This document shows positions 15,315 to 25,185 of a DNA stretch of 64,000 bases, in pieces. The notes below the pieces were generated by a model. That model did no database searches. It was not told the DNA's origin and saw only the letters and a program-made list of their open reading frames with translations. The stretch is from Clostridium chrysemydis (GTDB lineage: Bacteria > Bacillota > Clostridia > Clostridiales > Clostridiaceae). The translations under genes were made by a program, and so were the position numbers. Positions within the stretch are counted from its first letter, which is position 1. Each line of letters opens with the position of its first letter. The stretch is from contig NZ_JADEKP010000001.1 of NCBI RefSeq assembly GCF_015234215.1, positions 558,001 through 622,000 of the forward strand, in the 5' to 3' direction.

Positions 15315-16775
15315 ATGAAATTTATGGACAAATTTGCTGCTTGGCTTGAAAAGGTTATGATGCCTATCGCATCAAAACTTGGTAGCCAAAAACACTTAGC
15401 TGCGCTAAGAGATGGATTTATAGCTTACCTACCTATATCATTAATCGGTGCCGTTGGTACTATGATGCTAAACGTTTTATTAAAACCGGACTCATTAGTA
15501 GGTAGAGAATTAATGAAGATTGAGGCATACAAAACTTCTGTATTCCCATTCTTAGAAAAATATGTTAACCCAGTGTTTAACCAAATGTGGTGGGCAACAT
15601 TAGCAATGACTACTATTTATTTAGTAATCACTATAGCTTACGCTTACGGTAGATCTCAAGAAGTAGATCCACTTGCTACAGCAATCGTTGCTTTAGGTTC
15701 ATACTTAGCTATGATTCCAGATTCACAAGTTTTAGATGGATTAACTTCAACTATTAAAGATGTAACTTTAGTAGAAAAAGTTCCTGAAACTCTAAACAAA
15801 ATCGCTGGAACTTTAGGTGTTGCACCTGACGCTTTAAAAGAAAGTTTAGTTGGCGCTGACTTTATAACTACAACAGGAACTTGGGGACAAATCTCTTGGG
15901 GTTCATTTAACTCAACTGCAATGTTCGCTGGTATCTTAGTTGCATTATTCTCAGCTCAATTCTTCTGCTTTATAGTTAAAAAAGGACTTGTTATCAAGTT
16001 ACCAGATCAAGTACCACCAGCAGTTTCAAGATCATTCGCTGCAGTTATACCTGGTATCTTAACAGTTATGGTATTTGCAATAATTTCAATGATATTCTTA
16101 AAAATTGTAGGAACTGACTACAAATCTTGGATAGATACTACAATTCAAAAACCATTAGAAAGATTAGGACAATCTCCATTTACTTATATTGGATTAATCA
16201 CTTTCTCTCAATTATTATGGTTCTTTGGATTACACGGTATGAATATGGTAGAGCCTGCTCTTAATACTATGTACTTACCAACATTAAACGAAAATATTGA
16301 ATTAGTTGCTCAAGGTAAAGAAGCAATCCACACATTCACTAGAAACTTCGTAGACGTATACGCAATGCCAGGTGGATCAGGAGCTACTTTCGCTCTTATC
16401 ATTTCAATAATGATTTTCTCTAAGAGACAAGAGCAAAAAGAACTTGCTAAATTAGCATTCGCTCCAGGATTATTCCAAATCAACGAGCCAGTAATATTCG
16501 GTTTACCAATCGTATTAAACCCAATTTACTTTATACCATTCGTATTAACTCCAGGTATATTATTAACTTTAGCATACTTCGCTACAGAAGCAGGTATGGT
16601 AGAAAAAATCCAAGCGTTCATTCCTTGGACAACTCCACCAATACTATCAGCTTTCTTAGCTACAAATGGAGATTTCAAAGCAGCTATATTAGCAGCATTA
16701 CTATTCGTAGTAGCTCTAATTATCTGGACACCATTTGTTATAGCTTCTAACAAGATGGCAGAAGATGCTGAATAA
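15315..16775 (+). CDS. PTS lactose/cellobiose-family IIC permease
   Basis: The membrane channel subunit of a sugar phosphotransferase system: 486 aa, about ten membrane spans, cytoplasmic N terminus FMDKFAAWLEKVMMPIASKLGSQ as in CelB-type IIC. The conserved LRDGFIAYLPISLIGA, FGLHGMNM and LFQINEPVIFGLPIVLNP blocks are present; the last holds the conserved Glu of the substrate site. A GGGGGG SD precedes the ATG. The substrate is not identifiable and no phospho-glycosidase gene is adjacent. It appears paired with the cysteine-less IIB-like gene upstream. High use of C-ending codons (atc, ttc) suggests strong expression. Confidence 0.88.
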   Translation: MKFMDKFAAWLEKVMMPIASKLGSQKHLAALRDGFIAYLPISLIGAVGTMMLNVLLKPDSLVGRELMKIEAYKTSVFPFLEKYVNPVFNQMWWATLAMTTIYLVITIAYAYGRSQEVDPLATAIVALGSYLAMIPDSQVLDGLTSTIKDVTLVEKVPETLNKIAGTLGVAPDALKESLVGADFITTTGTWGQISWGSFNSTAMFAGILVALFSAQFFCFIVKKGLVIKLPDQVPPAVSRSFAAVIPGILTVMVFAIISMIFLKIVGTDYKSWIDTTIQKPLERLGQSPFTYIGLITFSQLLWFFGLHGMNMVEPALNTMYLPTLNENIELVAQGKEAIHTFTRNFVDVYAMPGGSGATFALIISIMIFSKRQEQKELAKLAFAPGLFQINEPVIFGLPIVLNPIYFIPFVLTPGILLTLAYFATEAGMVEKIQAFIPWTTPPILSAFLATNGDFKAAILAALLFVVALIIWTPFVIASNKMAEDAE

Positions 16776-16802
16776 TTAGAAGAATAATATTAATTTTGAA
16801 GT

Positions 16803-16836
16803 GCATAAGCTATAAATATAGCTTATGCCTTCTTTT
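16803..16836 (+). terminator. intrinsic terminator after the IIC gene
   Basis: Stem GCATAAGCTATA / TATAGCTTATGC with an AA loop, followed by CTTCTTTT. Confidence 0.75.
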
Positions 16837-16866
16837 AAATTTTAGGAAAATACTGTATTAAAATTT

Positions 16867-16906
16867 AAATTTATATTAGAATTAGTGTAGGGGCTAATAT
16901 AAATTT
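16867..16906 (+). repeat. 13-bp inverted repeat in the DUF3284 gene leader
   Basis: AAATTTATATTAG (16867-16879) and CTAATATAAATTT (16894-16906) enclose a 14-nt loop ending in GGGG. It lies 24 bases before the start codon, close to the SD, and is probably an RNA hairpin or an operator. Confidence 0.5.
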
Positions 16907-16930
16907 AGATTTTAAGGGAGGGACTTATTT

Positions 16931-17398
16931 ATGGCATTTATAAATAGTGTAGAATTAGATTATCCAGTAGATGAGGTATTTAAAGTAATTATTAGAACAG
17001 CAAAAAGGGATTTTGCAAATTTCAATCCTAAGGATCCTATAGGAGCTTATACTATAAAAACTGCTGGGAACTATGGAATGAAACAAGCAAAAGTAAGGGT
17101 TGAGATAACAGATTATAAGTTAAATGAAGTATATCAAATAACAACAGTTAGAGATAAATTAATGTTTGTTTCTACATATAGATTTGAAGACCTAGGTGAT
17201 TCAAAAACTAGATTCACATTAGAAGAATCAGATTGTACAGAAGGCTTTTTTAAAGCTATGAACGGTATGATTCAAAACTTCGTTTTTAAAAAGAGAATTA
17301 AAAATAGATTTTCTTATTTAGTACAAGGTTTAGAAAATGAAATATTAACTCACAGAGAAAAGGTAGAAAAAGCAAAACCGAAGGCTGTTTCAGAATAA
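16931..17398 (+). CDS. DUF3284/SRPBCC-like protein
   Basis: A 155-aa soluble protein with the SRPBCC (START-like) layout: N-terminal strand FINSVELDYPVDEVFKVI, central antiparallel strands (KVRVEITDYKLNEVYQITT, FVSTYRFEDLG) and a long C-terminal helix. It matches DUF3284 proteins, which frequently accompany lactose/cellobiose PTS genes. Here it sits directly downstream of the PTS IIC but behind a terminator and with its own leader hairpin. Its ligand is unknown. The SD AGGGAGGG precedes the ATG. Confidence 0.7.
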   Translation: MAFINSVELDYPVDEVFKVIIRTAKRDFANFNPKDPIGAYTIKTAGNYGMKQAKVRVEITDYKLNEVYQITTVRDKLMFVSTYRFEDLGDSKTRFTLEESDCTEGFFKAMNGMIQNFVFKKRIKNRFSYLVQGLENEILTHREKVEKAKPKAVSE

Positions 17399-17463
17399 AA
17401 AAAGAATAATGTAGAACCTTTGAAATATAATATATTGTAAATAATTAAAAAGGATATCTAAAA

Positions 17464-17685
17464 ATGGATATAAAAAGTTATTACAAGTATTATAAGATGC
17501 TAGAAGAACTTAAAAAGGACAAAGGTTCATTAGTTTTTAAAGTTAATGGAGAAAAAGATACAAGTAAGTTATATAACGTTAAGATTGAAGGGGGAAAACT
17601 TCCAAAGGGTAAGGAAATTTTTCTAGAATCTAATAGTTTAAAAGATATACTTAAAAGAGTTTATGAAAAGTATAATAAAAGCTAA
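17464..17685 (+). CDS. hypothetical 73-aa protein
   Basis: A small, Lys-rich soluble protein with no cysteine and no membrane segment; N-terminal helix (YYKYYKMLEELKK) then short strands. AAAGGATATC upstream of the ATG is a modest SD. It follows the DUF3284 gene by 65 bases and ends at the shared terminator. No family is recognised. Confidence 0.55.
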   Translation: MDIKSYYKYYKMLEELKKDKGSLVFKVNGEKDTSKLYNVKIEGGKLPKGKEIFLESNSLKDILKRVYEKYNKS

Positions 17686-17718
17686 AAAAGAAGGAAATAA
17701 TTTTCCTTCTTTTTTTAT
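17684..17718. terminator. bidirectional terminator between convergent genes
   Basis: Stem AAAAAAGAAGGAAA / TTTCCTTCTTTTTT with a short loop; T tracts on both strands serve the 73-aa gene and the minus-strand aminopeptidase. Confidence 0.85.
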
Positions 17719-18960
17719 TTAAAATGCATAATTTCCATCTTTAAAAATCTCTATAGTTTTATCATCGTAAGTTACGCCTATTATTTCTAAGTCAGAAGTT
17801 CCAAACATAAAGTCAACGTGAGTTAAAGATACGTTTGAACCTGCCTTTAAAAGCTCTTCTTTAGAAAGATTTTCTCCGTCTTTTATACATGATGGGTAAG
17901 CTTCACCTATAGCTAAGTGACAAGATGCATTTTCATCATATAAAGTATTATAAAATAATATGTTTGAATTAGAAATCGGTGAGTTATAAGGAACTAAAGC
18001 AACTTCTCCTAAGTATCTAGAACCTTCGTCTGTGTTTATTAATTCTCTTAAAGCTTCTAGCCCTTCTTTTGCATCGAAATTAACTATTTCTCCCTTTTTA
18101 AAAGTAATGTTAAAGTCATTAATTAAAGTTCCATTATAATTTAAAGGCTTTGATGCATATACTACTCCGTTTACACCATCTCTTTTAGGAGTTGTGAAGA
18201 TTTCTTCTGTTGGCATATTTGCTATAAATTCAACTCCTCCTTTAGTAAGTTCAGAACCTCCACACCAAATATGGTTTAAAGGTAATTCTACTTTTAAATC
18301 TGTTCCTAGTGAGTTTTTCATCTTTAGATATTTAAAGTTATTTTTATTGAAAAAATCTAAATGTTTTTTTATGTTATTTAAATGAATATCCCAAGACTTT
18401 ATAGGGTCTTCGCTATTTAATCTCATAATATCAAAGATAGAATTCCATAAAAGCTCTATAGCTTCTTTAGAAGAAACATCATTAAATACTTTCATAGCCC
18501 ATTCTTTAGTTGGGATTGAAACTATGCACCAAGCATTTTCGTTACTCATAAGTTTATCTGAGTAAACCTCTTTTAAAGCCTTACTTCTAGCTTGAACGCT
18601 AGATGAAATCTTTTTAGGGTCTACATCTTTTAAAAGCTCAGGGTTACTTGCTGAAATTGCAAATACAGAAGCGCCACGGCTAATATAATAGTTATATTTT
18701 TCTACTTCAAAATCTGGTATTTCTGATACTGTTTCTATAGATGCGTTTTGAAGTCTTATTTTTGTAAAATCTTCATCTGAGTAATTTATAAATACATCTT
18801 TTGCACCGATTTTAAATGCAGCTTCGGCTACCTTTCTTGCAAAGTAATCACATTTTATAGGTGAATTAATTATAAGTAATCCATCTTTTTGAATATTTAA
18901 CCCTTTTTTTACTATAAGGTTTGCATATTTTTTTAAAAGTAAATCAAAATTTTCGTTCAT
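17719..18960 (-). CDS. M29-family metalloaminopeptidase (AmpS/PepS type)
   Basis: Cytoplasmic aminopeptidase of 413 aa, the usual length of the M29 family, which uses a co-catalytic metal pair. Family hallmarks visible include the N-terminal LLKKYANLIVKKGLNIQKDGLLII block, the central strand pattern with Glu ligands (EIFTTPKRDGVNG) and the C-terminal HLAIGEAYP and LTHVDFMFGTSDLEI blocks with His and Asp ligands. The start has a GGAGG site 7 bases upstream on the minus strand. It is divergently oriented from glutaminase. Confidence 0.88.
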   Translation of the reverse strand: MNENFDLLLKKYANLIVKKGLNIQKDGLLIINSPIKCDYFARKVAEAAFKIGAKDVFINYSDEDFTKIRLQNASIETVSEIPDFEVEKYNYYISRGASVFAISASNPELLKDVDPKKISSSVQARSKALKEVYSDKLMSNENAWCIVSIPTKEWAMKVFNDVSSKEAIELLWNSIFDIMRLNSEDPIKSWDIHLNNIKKHLDFFNKNNFKYLKMKNSLGTDLKVELPLNHIWCGGSELTKGGVEFIANMPTEEIFTTPKRDGVNGVVYASKPLNYNGTLINDFNITFKKGEIVNFDAKEGLEALRELINTDEGSRYLGEVALVPYNSPISNSNILFYNTLYDENASCHLAIGEAYPSCIKDGENLSKEELLKAGSNVSLTHVDFMFGTSDLEIIGVTYDDKTIEIFKDGNYAF

Positions 18961-19127
18961 TTTTCTACCTCCATTGATTAATTTAAATATAATTTTACCA
19001 TAATAAGTAATAATAATATAGTTAATAGCTAGTTAACTTAAGTAAATCTTGTAAGGACAAAGGATAAAGGATATAATATAAATATTTGGAATATTATTAA
19101 AATAGAATAGGAATGGAGACTTAAAAT

Positions 19128-20045
19128 ATGTTTAACTTACTAGAAAATTTAGTTTATAAAAATAAAGATTACGGAAAAGAAGGTAAGCTAGCATCGTATA
19201 TTCCAGCCTTATTAAAAGCAGATCCTAATGATTTAGGAGTTGCAATTGTGAAATTAGATGGTACAGAGTATTTTGCAGGAGAATGTGATAAAACATTTAC
19301 TATACAGAGTATATCAAAAGTAGTAGGGTTAATCCTTGCAATTGATGATAACGGAAAAGAAGTTGTATTTGATAAAGTTAACGTAGAGCCAACTGACGCG
19401 GGGTTTAACTCTATAGTTAACTTAGAAGTTAAGGATACTAAAAGGCCATATAACCCAATGATAAATGCTGGGGCGATACTTACTACATCGCTTATAAAAG
19501 GTGAAACAGAAGAAGAAAAAGTAGGGAAACTTATTACGTTTATGAAAAAGGCTACTAATAACCCTAATATAAGTATTAATGAAGAAGTATACGTTTCAGA
19601 AAAATTAACAGGGGATAGAAATAGAGCCTTAGCTTATTTTATGAAAAGTAACGGTATACTTAACGGGAATATTGAAGAGATATTAGATTTATACTTTAGG
19701 CAATGTTCAATAGAAGCAAATGCAAAAGACTTAGCAAGACTAGGCGCAGTTTTAGCAAACGATGGAATAATACCTTGGAGCGGTGAAAAACTTATAGAAA
19801 AAGATACTTGTAGAATAGTAAAAACTATTATGACAACTTGTGGTATGTATGATGCGTCAGGTAAATTCGCAGTAAGAATTGGAGTTCCTTCTAAAAGTGG
19901 AGTAGGTGGAGGAATACTTAGTTCTGTACCAAAGAGAATGGGAATTGGAGTATACGGACCTGCTTTAGATGAACAGGGAAACAGTATAGCGGGAATTAAA
20001 TTATTACAAGATTTATCAAAAGAATTAGATTTAAGTATTTTTTAA
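19128..20045 (+). CDS. glsA: glutaminase A
   Basis: Hydrolyses glutamine to glutamate and ammonia. The 305-aa protein has the serine-dependent beta-lactamase-like fold; S61 and K64 in TIQSISKV form the SxxK motif. The conserved EPTDAGFNSIV, RPYNPMINAGAI and SGVGGGILSSVP (Lys/Gly motif) blocks are intact, so an active enzyme is expected. A GGAG site lies about 10 bases before the ATG. It is monocistronic and divergent from the aminopeptidase. Confidence 0.93.
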   Translation: MFNLLENLVYKNKDYGKEGKLASYIPALLKADPNDLGVAIVKLDGTEYFAGECDKTFTIQSISKVVGLILAIDDNGKEVVFDKVNVEPTDAGFNSIVNLEVKDTKRPYNPMINAGAILTTSLIKGETEEEKVGKLITFMKKATNNPNISINEEVYVSEKLTGDRNRALAYFMKSNGILNGNIEEILDLYFRQCSIEANAKDLARLGAVLANDGIIPWSGEKLIEKDTCRIVKTIMTTCGMYDASGKFAVRIGVPSKSGVGGGILSSVPKRMGIGVYGPALDEQGNSIAGIKLLQDLSKELDLSIF

Positions 20046-20138
20046 ATTTTTGTAAGCTAATTTTAAATTTTTAAAAGATACTAAATGTTATAATTAGAAA
20101 AAGAAACACTTAAAATTAAAAAAATATGGAGGTTAGTA

Positions 20139-22730
20139 ATGGAAAAATTACTTATTTTAGATTCAAACTCATTGTTAAATAGAGCATTTTATGCACTTCC
20201 ACCATTAACAAACAATGAAGGACTTAATACAAACGCTATTTATGGATTTTCAAATATGCTATTAAAGATGCAAGACGATATAAATCCAGATTATATAGTG
20301 GCTGCATTTGATAAAAAAGCACCAACATTTAGACATAAAGAATATGGTGATTATAAAGCAGGAAGAAAAAAAATGCCTCCAGAACTTAGCGAGCAATTTC
20401 CAGTTGTAAAAGAATTCTTAAAATTATTAGGTGTAAACATCTACGAAATAGAAGGATTTGAAGCTGACGATATAATAGGAACAATTGCAAAGACTGCAGC
20501 TAAAGAAGGTATGGAAGTATACGTAGTAACAGGAGATAAAGATGCCCTTCAACTAGCAGATAAGAATATTAATGTTCTTATAACTAAAAAAGGTGTTTCA
20601 GAAGTAGCGGCTTACGATTACGACACATTTGTAAAAGAGTTTGAAGTCACACCAACACAGTTTATAGACGTTAAAGGACTTATGGGAGATAAATCGGATA
20701 ATATTCCAGGAGTTCCAGGAGTTGGTGAAAAAACAGCGTTTAAGCTTATAAAAGAATACGGTTCAGTTGAAAATGTATTAATGAACATAGATAATATAAG
20801 TGGGAAAAAGCTTAAAGAAAATTTAGAAAATAATAAAGAGCAAGCGATATTTAGTAAAAAGCTTGCAACTATTATGGTAGATGTTCCTTTTGAAGGAATA
20901 ATAGAAGAAATAAAAGATAAGAGAGAAACTGATAAAGATAAGCTTAAAGAATTACTTATTAAACTTAATATGAAGTCAGTTTTAAATAAATATATTTCTT
21001 CAGAAGATGAAGAAGATAGAGTAATAGAGATAAATGAATTAAGTAATAGTGAAGACCTTAAAAGAATATTATTAAGTGAAGATAATAAATATTATATAGC
21101 TTACGATATAAACGAATCTCCTTTAAATTCAAAAAGAAGCATAAAAACATTTGTAGTATCTAAAGGAGAAGATTCAAACTTTATAGATATGACTAATATA
21201 GATAACTCAGGGTTTGAAGTTTTAAAAGAATTCTTCGAAGACGAAAACAAAATAAAAGTGATTCATGACTCTAAAGCATTAATTAAAATACTTAATAAAA
21301 AGGGTATTGAGGTTAACGGGTTTGAGTTTGACACGGCTATTGCATCTTACTTAATAGATTCAGCTCAAAGTGATTACAACATAGATAGAATTGTTATGCT
21401 ATTTATAGGAGATGAAATAAAAGGCGATAAGGACGAGTGCCTAAAAAAAGGTGTAGTTTATTTAAAAGAATTAGAAGAAAGATTAACTAAAAAGATAAAA
21501 TCAGAAGGAATGGACGAATTATATTATAATGTGGAACATCCTTTAATTTATACTTTAGCTTCTATGGAAAACATAGGGTTTAACATAGATGAAAAAACTC
21601 TAAAAGAATTAAAAGATAAATTCAAAAGTGAAATAGAAGTAACAGCAAAAGAGATATATGACTTAGCTGAAGAAGAGTTTAATATAGGTTCTCCAAAGCA
21701 ACTTGGAAAAATATTATTTGAAAAATTAGACCTTCCTGTAATTAAAAAAACAAAAACAGGATACTCAACTAATGCAGACGTATTAGAAAAGTTAAGAGAT
21801 AAGCACCCTATAATAGATAAAATAACTTATTATAGACAAATCACAAAGATAAACTCAACTTACGTAGAAGGCTTAATGGCCTTAATAGATGAAGATGGAA
21901 GAATACATTCAAGCTTTAATCAAACTGTTACTACGACAGGTAGATTATCAAGTACAGAGCCAAACCTTCAAAACATACCTATAAGATATGAGATGGGCAG
22001 AGAAATAAGAAAGATCTTTATTCCAACAAGTGAAGATGATCTATTATTATCTAGCGATTACTCTCAAATAGAACTTAGGGTACTTGCAGATATGAGCGGT
22101 GATGTAAACATGATAGATGCTTTTAAGCATCACAGTGATATCCACACTAAAACAGCTTCAGAAGTATTCAACGTCCCTATAGAAGAAGTTACATCTACTA
22201 TGCGTTCAAGTGCAAAGGCTGTTAACTTTGGGATAGTTTATGGAATAAGTGATTTCTCCCTAGCACAAGATATAGGAGTTACTAAAAAAGAAGCTTCTGA
22301 ATATATGAAGGTTTATTTTGATAGATATCCTAAAATTAAAACATATTTAGATTCTTTAATAGATAGTGCTAAAGAAAATGGATATATAAAAACTATCTTA
22401 AATAGAAAAAGAATAATTCCAGAGATAAAATCTTCAAATAGGATAGTTAAAGCACTAGGAGAGAGATTAGCTATGAATGCACCTATTCAAGGTAGTGCTG
22501 CAGATATAATAAAAATAGCTATGAATAACGTTTATAAAAGATTAAAAAAAGAAGGATTAAAAAGTGAATTAATACTTCAAGTACACGATGAACTTATCTT
22601 AAATGTTAAAAAAGATGAATTAGAAAAAGTAAATATATTAGTAAAAGAAGAGATGGAAAACGCAATCAAACTTAAAGTTCCACTAGATGTTGATGGTAAC
22701 TACGGAAAGACTTGGTATGACACTAAGTAG
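20139..22730 (+). CDS. polA: DNA polymerase I
   Basis: An 863-aa repair and Okazaki-fragment polymerase. Residues 1-290 form the 5'-3' nuclease (GDKSDNIPGVPGVGEKTA helix-hairpin-helix). Residues about 295-460 are the 3'-5' exonuclease-like domain, but the DxE acid pair is replaced (YDINESP) and the other acidic motifs are not evident, so proofreading is probably lost, as in Bacillus relatives. Residues about 480-863 are the family A polymerase with motif A (SSDYSQIELR), motif B (RSSAKAVNFGIVYG) and motif C (VHDEL). GGAGG precedes the ATG. It heads an operon with coaE and two envelope genes. Confidence 0.96.
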   Translation: MEKLLILDSNSLLNRAFYALPPLTNNEGLNTNAIYGFSNMLLKMQDDINPDYIVAAFDKKAPTFRHKEYGDYKAGRKKMPPELSEQFPVVKEFLKLLGVNIYEIEGFEADDIIGTIAKTAAKEGMEVYVVTGDKDALQLADKNINVLITKKGVSEVAAYDYDTFVKEFEVTPTQFIDVKGLMGDKSDNIPGVPGVGEKTAFKLIKEYGSVENVLMNIDNISGKKLKENLENNKEQAIFSKKLATIMVDVPFEGIIEEIKDKRETDKDKLKELLIKLNMKSVLNKYISSEDEEDRVIEINELSNSEDLKRILLSEDNKYYIAYDINESPLNSKRSIKTFVVSKGEDSNFIDMTNIDNSGFEVLKEFFEDENKIKVIHDSKALIKILNKKGIEVNGFEFDTAIASYLIDSAQSDYNIDRIVMLFIGDEIKGDKDECLKKGVVYLKELEERLTKKIKSEGMDELYYNVEHPLIYTLASMENIGFNIDEKTLKELKDKFKSEIEVTAKEIYDLAEEEFNIGSPKQLGKILFEKLDLPVIKKTKTGYSTNADVLEKLRDKHPIIDKITYYRQITKINSTYVEGLMALIDEDGRIHSSFNQTVTTTGRLSSTEPNLQNIPIRYEMGREIRKIFIPTSEDDLLLSSDYSQIELRVLADMSGDVNMIDAFKHHSDIHTKTASEVFNVPIEEVTSTMRSSAKAVNFGIVYGISDFSLAQDIGVTKKEASEYMKVYFDRYPKIKTYLDSLIDSAKENGYIKTILNRKRIIPEIKSSNRIVKALGERLAMNAPIQGSAADIIKIAMNNVYKRLKKEGLKSELILQVHDELILNVKKDELEKVNILVKEEMENAIKLKVPLDVDGNYGKTWYDTK

Positions 22731-22745
22731 AGGAGGATATTAAAA

Positions 22746-23345
22746 ATGTTAAAGATAGGTCTTACAGGTGGTATTGGGACTGGTAAGAGTACTATTTCAT
22801 CAATTATAATAGAAAACGGATTTAAATTAATAGATGCAGATATTATATCTAAAGAAGTTCTTTTAAAGTACCCTGAAATTCTAGAAAGAGTAAGGGTAGA
22901 TTTTGGTGAAGGATTTTTTGATTGGAGAGGTGAATTTAGAAGAAAAGAATTTGGAAACCATATTTTTAGGTTTCCGATTCAAAGAAAAAAATTCGAAAAT
23001 TTAATTCTTCCATTTATTAAAAAGGAAATCGATTTACAAATTGAAAACTACAAAAACAAAGGTGAAAAGTTAGTATTTATTGATGCACCAACTCTTATTG
23101 AGACGAATCTTCATGAAGAGATGGATTATGTTATTTTAGTTTTTGCAGACAATGCAACTCAAATTTCTAGAATTAAACTTAGAGATAAATTAAGTAACAC
23201 TGATGCATTAAATAGAATAAACTCTCAAATGCCTCTTGAAAAGAAGAAAGAATTTGCAAATATTATTATTGATAATAATAAAGATTTAGAAAGTACTAAA
23301 AATCAAGTAGATGAAGTTATTGAGTTTTTCAAATCATTTATATAA
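22746..23345 (+). CDS. coaE: dephospho-CoA kinase
   Basis: Catalyses the last step of coenzyme A synthesis, phosphorylating dephospho-CoA. The 199-aa protein begins with the Walker A motif GGIGTGKS (residues 8-15), followed by LIDADIISKEVL, the substrate-binding DAD motif. It starts 15 bases after the polA stop with its own AGGAGG. The polA-coaE order is a common arrangement in Firmicutes. Confidence 0.93.
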   Translation: MLKIGLTGGIGTGKSTISSIIIENGFKLIDADIISKEVLLKYPEILERVRVDFGEGFFDWRGEFRRKEFGNHIFRFPIQRKKFENLILPFIKKEIDLQIENYKNKGEKLVFIDAPTLIETNLHEEMDYVILVFADNATQISRIKLRDKLSNTDALNRINSQMPLEKKKEFANIIIDNNKDLESTKNQVDEVIEFFKSFI

Positions 23346-23370
23346 GTGATATTGATTAGGAGTATCTAAA

Positions 23371-23913
23371 ATGAAGTTAAGAAGAATATTAGTAGTATTA
23401 ATAGTTTTAGTAGGTGTAATTTTAGGGGCTAAATATGTTGCAAAGCAATATATTTTCCCATACAATTACAAAGATTATGTAGATAAATATAGTAAAGAAA
23501 ATAATTTAGACCCATTATTTGTTTTATCAGTTATAAAGGCAGAGAGTGATTTTAATCCTAACGCAACTTCAAACAAAAAAGCCTGTGGTCTTATGCAAAT
23601 AACACAAGAAACAGGAAAAGATATAGCAAAAAAGATGGGGATAAATAATTTTAATACAAAAGACTTATATAACCCAGAAATAAATATCAAAATGGGAACT
23701 TGGTATTTAAAAGATTTATATAAAGAATTTAAAGATTGGGATTTGGTTATTTCAGCTTATAACGCAGGAAGAGGCAACGTTAACAAATGGTTAGAAGATG
23801 AAAGGTATTCAAAAGACGGGGTAAATGTAACTAATATACCTTTTAAAGAAACTGATTCTTACGTTGAAAAAGTAAATTTTTATTATAAAATATACAGTAA
23901 GCTGTATAAATAA
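23371..23913 (+). CDS. soluble lytic murein transglycosylase-like protein
   Basis: Cleaves peptidoglycan glycan strands. A 180-aa exported or membrane-anchored protein: N-terminal hydrophobic segment (residues about 5-25), then the Slt lysozyme-like domain with catalytic Glu in VIKAESDFNPNA, the GLMQI motif and AYNAGRGNVNKW. It belongs to the polA-coaE operon (26-base gap, AGGAG site). Confidence 0.9.
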   Translation: MKLRRILVVLIVLVGVILGAKYVAKQYIFPYNYKDYVDKYSKENNLDPLFVLSVIKAESDFNPNATSNKKACGLMQITQETGKDIAKKMGINNFNTKDLYNPEINIKMGTWYLKDLYKEFKDWDLVISAYNAGRGNVNKWLEDERYSKDGVNVTNIPFKETDSYVEKVNFYYKIYSKLYK

Positions 23914-23938
23914 AATATAGAAACATTGGTGATTAGGA

Positions 23939-25057
23939 TTGAGTAAATTTAAGATTACAGGAATAGTTTTATTTGCATTTTTAATACTCCTAATAGGAGT
24001 TAGGGCAATAATGCCATATATTATTCCGATAGAGTCAAAGGTTGTTTTTAATAACAACCCTGTAAGTGATAGGGAAACAATTCTATTTGACTTTATAAAA
24101 AAAGATATGACAAACCAAAACGGCGGTATAAAAACTAACTTTAAAAAAGAACTAAGCGAAGGGGATATAACTAAAGGTGATGCAGTATTATCTGAATCAG
24201 AGGGTATGATGCTTCAATATTATTTAGATAGGGGAGACACCTTAAATTTTAATAAAACTTTAGAATTTATAAAGGATGATTTAAAGTTAAAAAATGGCCT
24301 AGTAAGTTGGAGACTTGAAGGAGATAAAAAAGCAGAAAGCTCTGCAACTATTGATGATTTAAGAATAGTTAAGGCATTACTTTTAGCAGATGAAAGATTT
24401 AAAGGAATTAAATATAGAATGGAAGCTATAAGCATATCAAATTCTATTTATAAAAATCTAGTAGTTGATGATAGTTTAATTGATTTTGAGGATCCTTCAG
24501 GAAAAAGCAAAAAAACAACTCTTTGTTATTTAGACTTACCTACTTTAAAATATCTAAATAATATAGATTCTAAGTGGAAGTTTGTATTTAAAAACGCTAA
24601 GACAGTTATAAATAACGGGTTTATAAGTGATAAAGTTCCGCTATATAGTAAATATTATGAAAATGATACAAAGAAATATGATACTGAAAACCCAGATACG
24701 CTTCTTTCATCTATAATAATATTGAATAAAGCAGAGATAGGTGATGACGTATCAAAGAGCGTAAACTTTATTAAAGAGAAGTTTAAAAAAGACGGTGCAA
24801 TTTATGCAGTTTATGACAGAAATACTGGGGAAAAAGCATCAAAAGTTGAATCTACTTCTATTTATTCATTACTTTTAAGAATAGCTAGTAAGGTAAATGA
24901 TACTGAATTATATAATTTAGCATTAAATAAGCTAGAAGATTTTCAAGTTTTAAATAAAGACAGTGAAATATATGGAGGGTACGGAGATCCAAATACTCTT
25001 ACAGTATATTCTTTTGATAATTTAAATGCGCTGCTTGCATACAGAGATGTTAAATAA
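23939..25057 (+). CDS. GH8-like (six-hairpin) glycosidase, membrane-anchored
   Basis: A 372-aa protein with one N-terminal membrane segment (about residues 7-27) and an alpha/alpha-toroid domain. SESEGMMLQYYLDRGD (Glu88) matches the general-acid motif of family 8 glycosidases and SATIDDLRIVKALLLAD the Asp motif. The likely substrate is a beta-1,4-linked polysaccharide outside the cell, but this is inference. The start is a TTG with TTAGG just upstream; no ATG alternative precedes the membrane segment. It is the last gene of the polA operon, next to the transglycosylase. Confidence 0.7.
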   Translation: MSKFKITGIVLFAFLILLIGVRAIMPYIIPIESKVVFNNNPVSDRETILFDFIKKDMTNQNGGIKTNFKKELSEGDITKGDAVLSESEGMMLQYYLDRGDTLNFNKTLEFIKDDLKLKNGLVSWRLEGDKKAESSATIDDLRIVKALLLADERFKGIKYRMEAISISNSIYKNLVVDDSLIDFEDPSGKSKKTTLCYLDLPTLKYLNNIDSKWKFVFKNAKTVINNGFISDKVPLYSKYYENDTKKYDTENPDTLLSSIIILNKAEIGDDVSKSVNFIKEKFKKDGAIYAVYDRNTGEKASKVESTSIYSLLLRIASKVNDTELYNLALNKLEDFQVLNKDSEIYGGYGDPNTLTVYSFDNLNALLAYRDVK

Positions 25058-25093
25058 ATGTTATAGTTTTAAACTATAACATTTATTTTTTTT
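25056..25093 (+). terminator. intrinsic terminator of the polA operon
   Basis: Stem AAATGTTATAGTTT / AAACTATAACATTT followed by a T8 run; it begins at the stop codon of the GH8-like gene. Confidence 0.88.
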
Positions 25094-25185
25094 AAGAATC
25101 CTTAATACTTTTTTATTTGTATAGTTTAAGATAGAACTATATAATATAATTGTAAGGTTATTTTAAGATTAGAGTGGAGGATATA

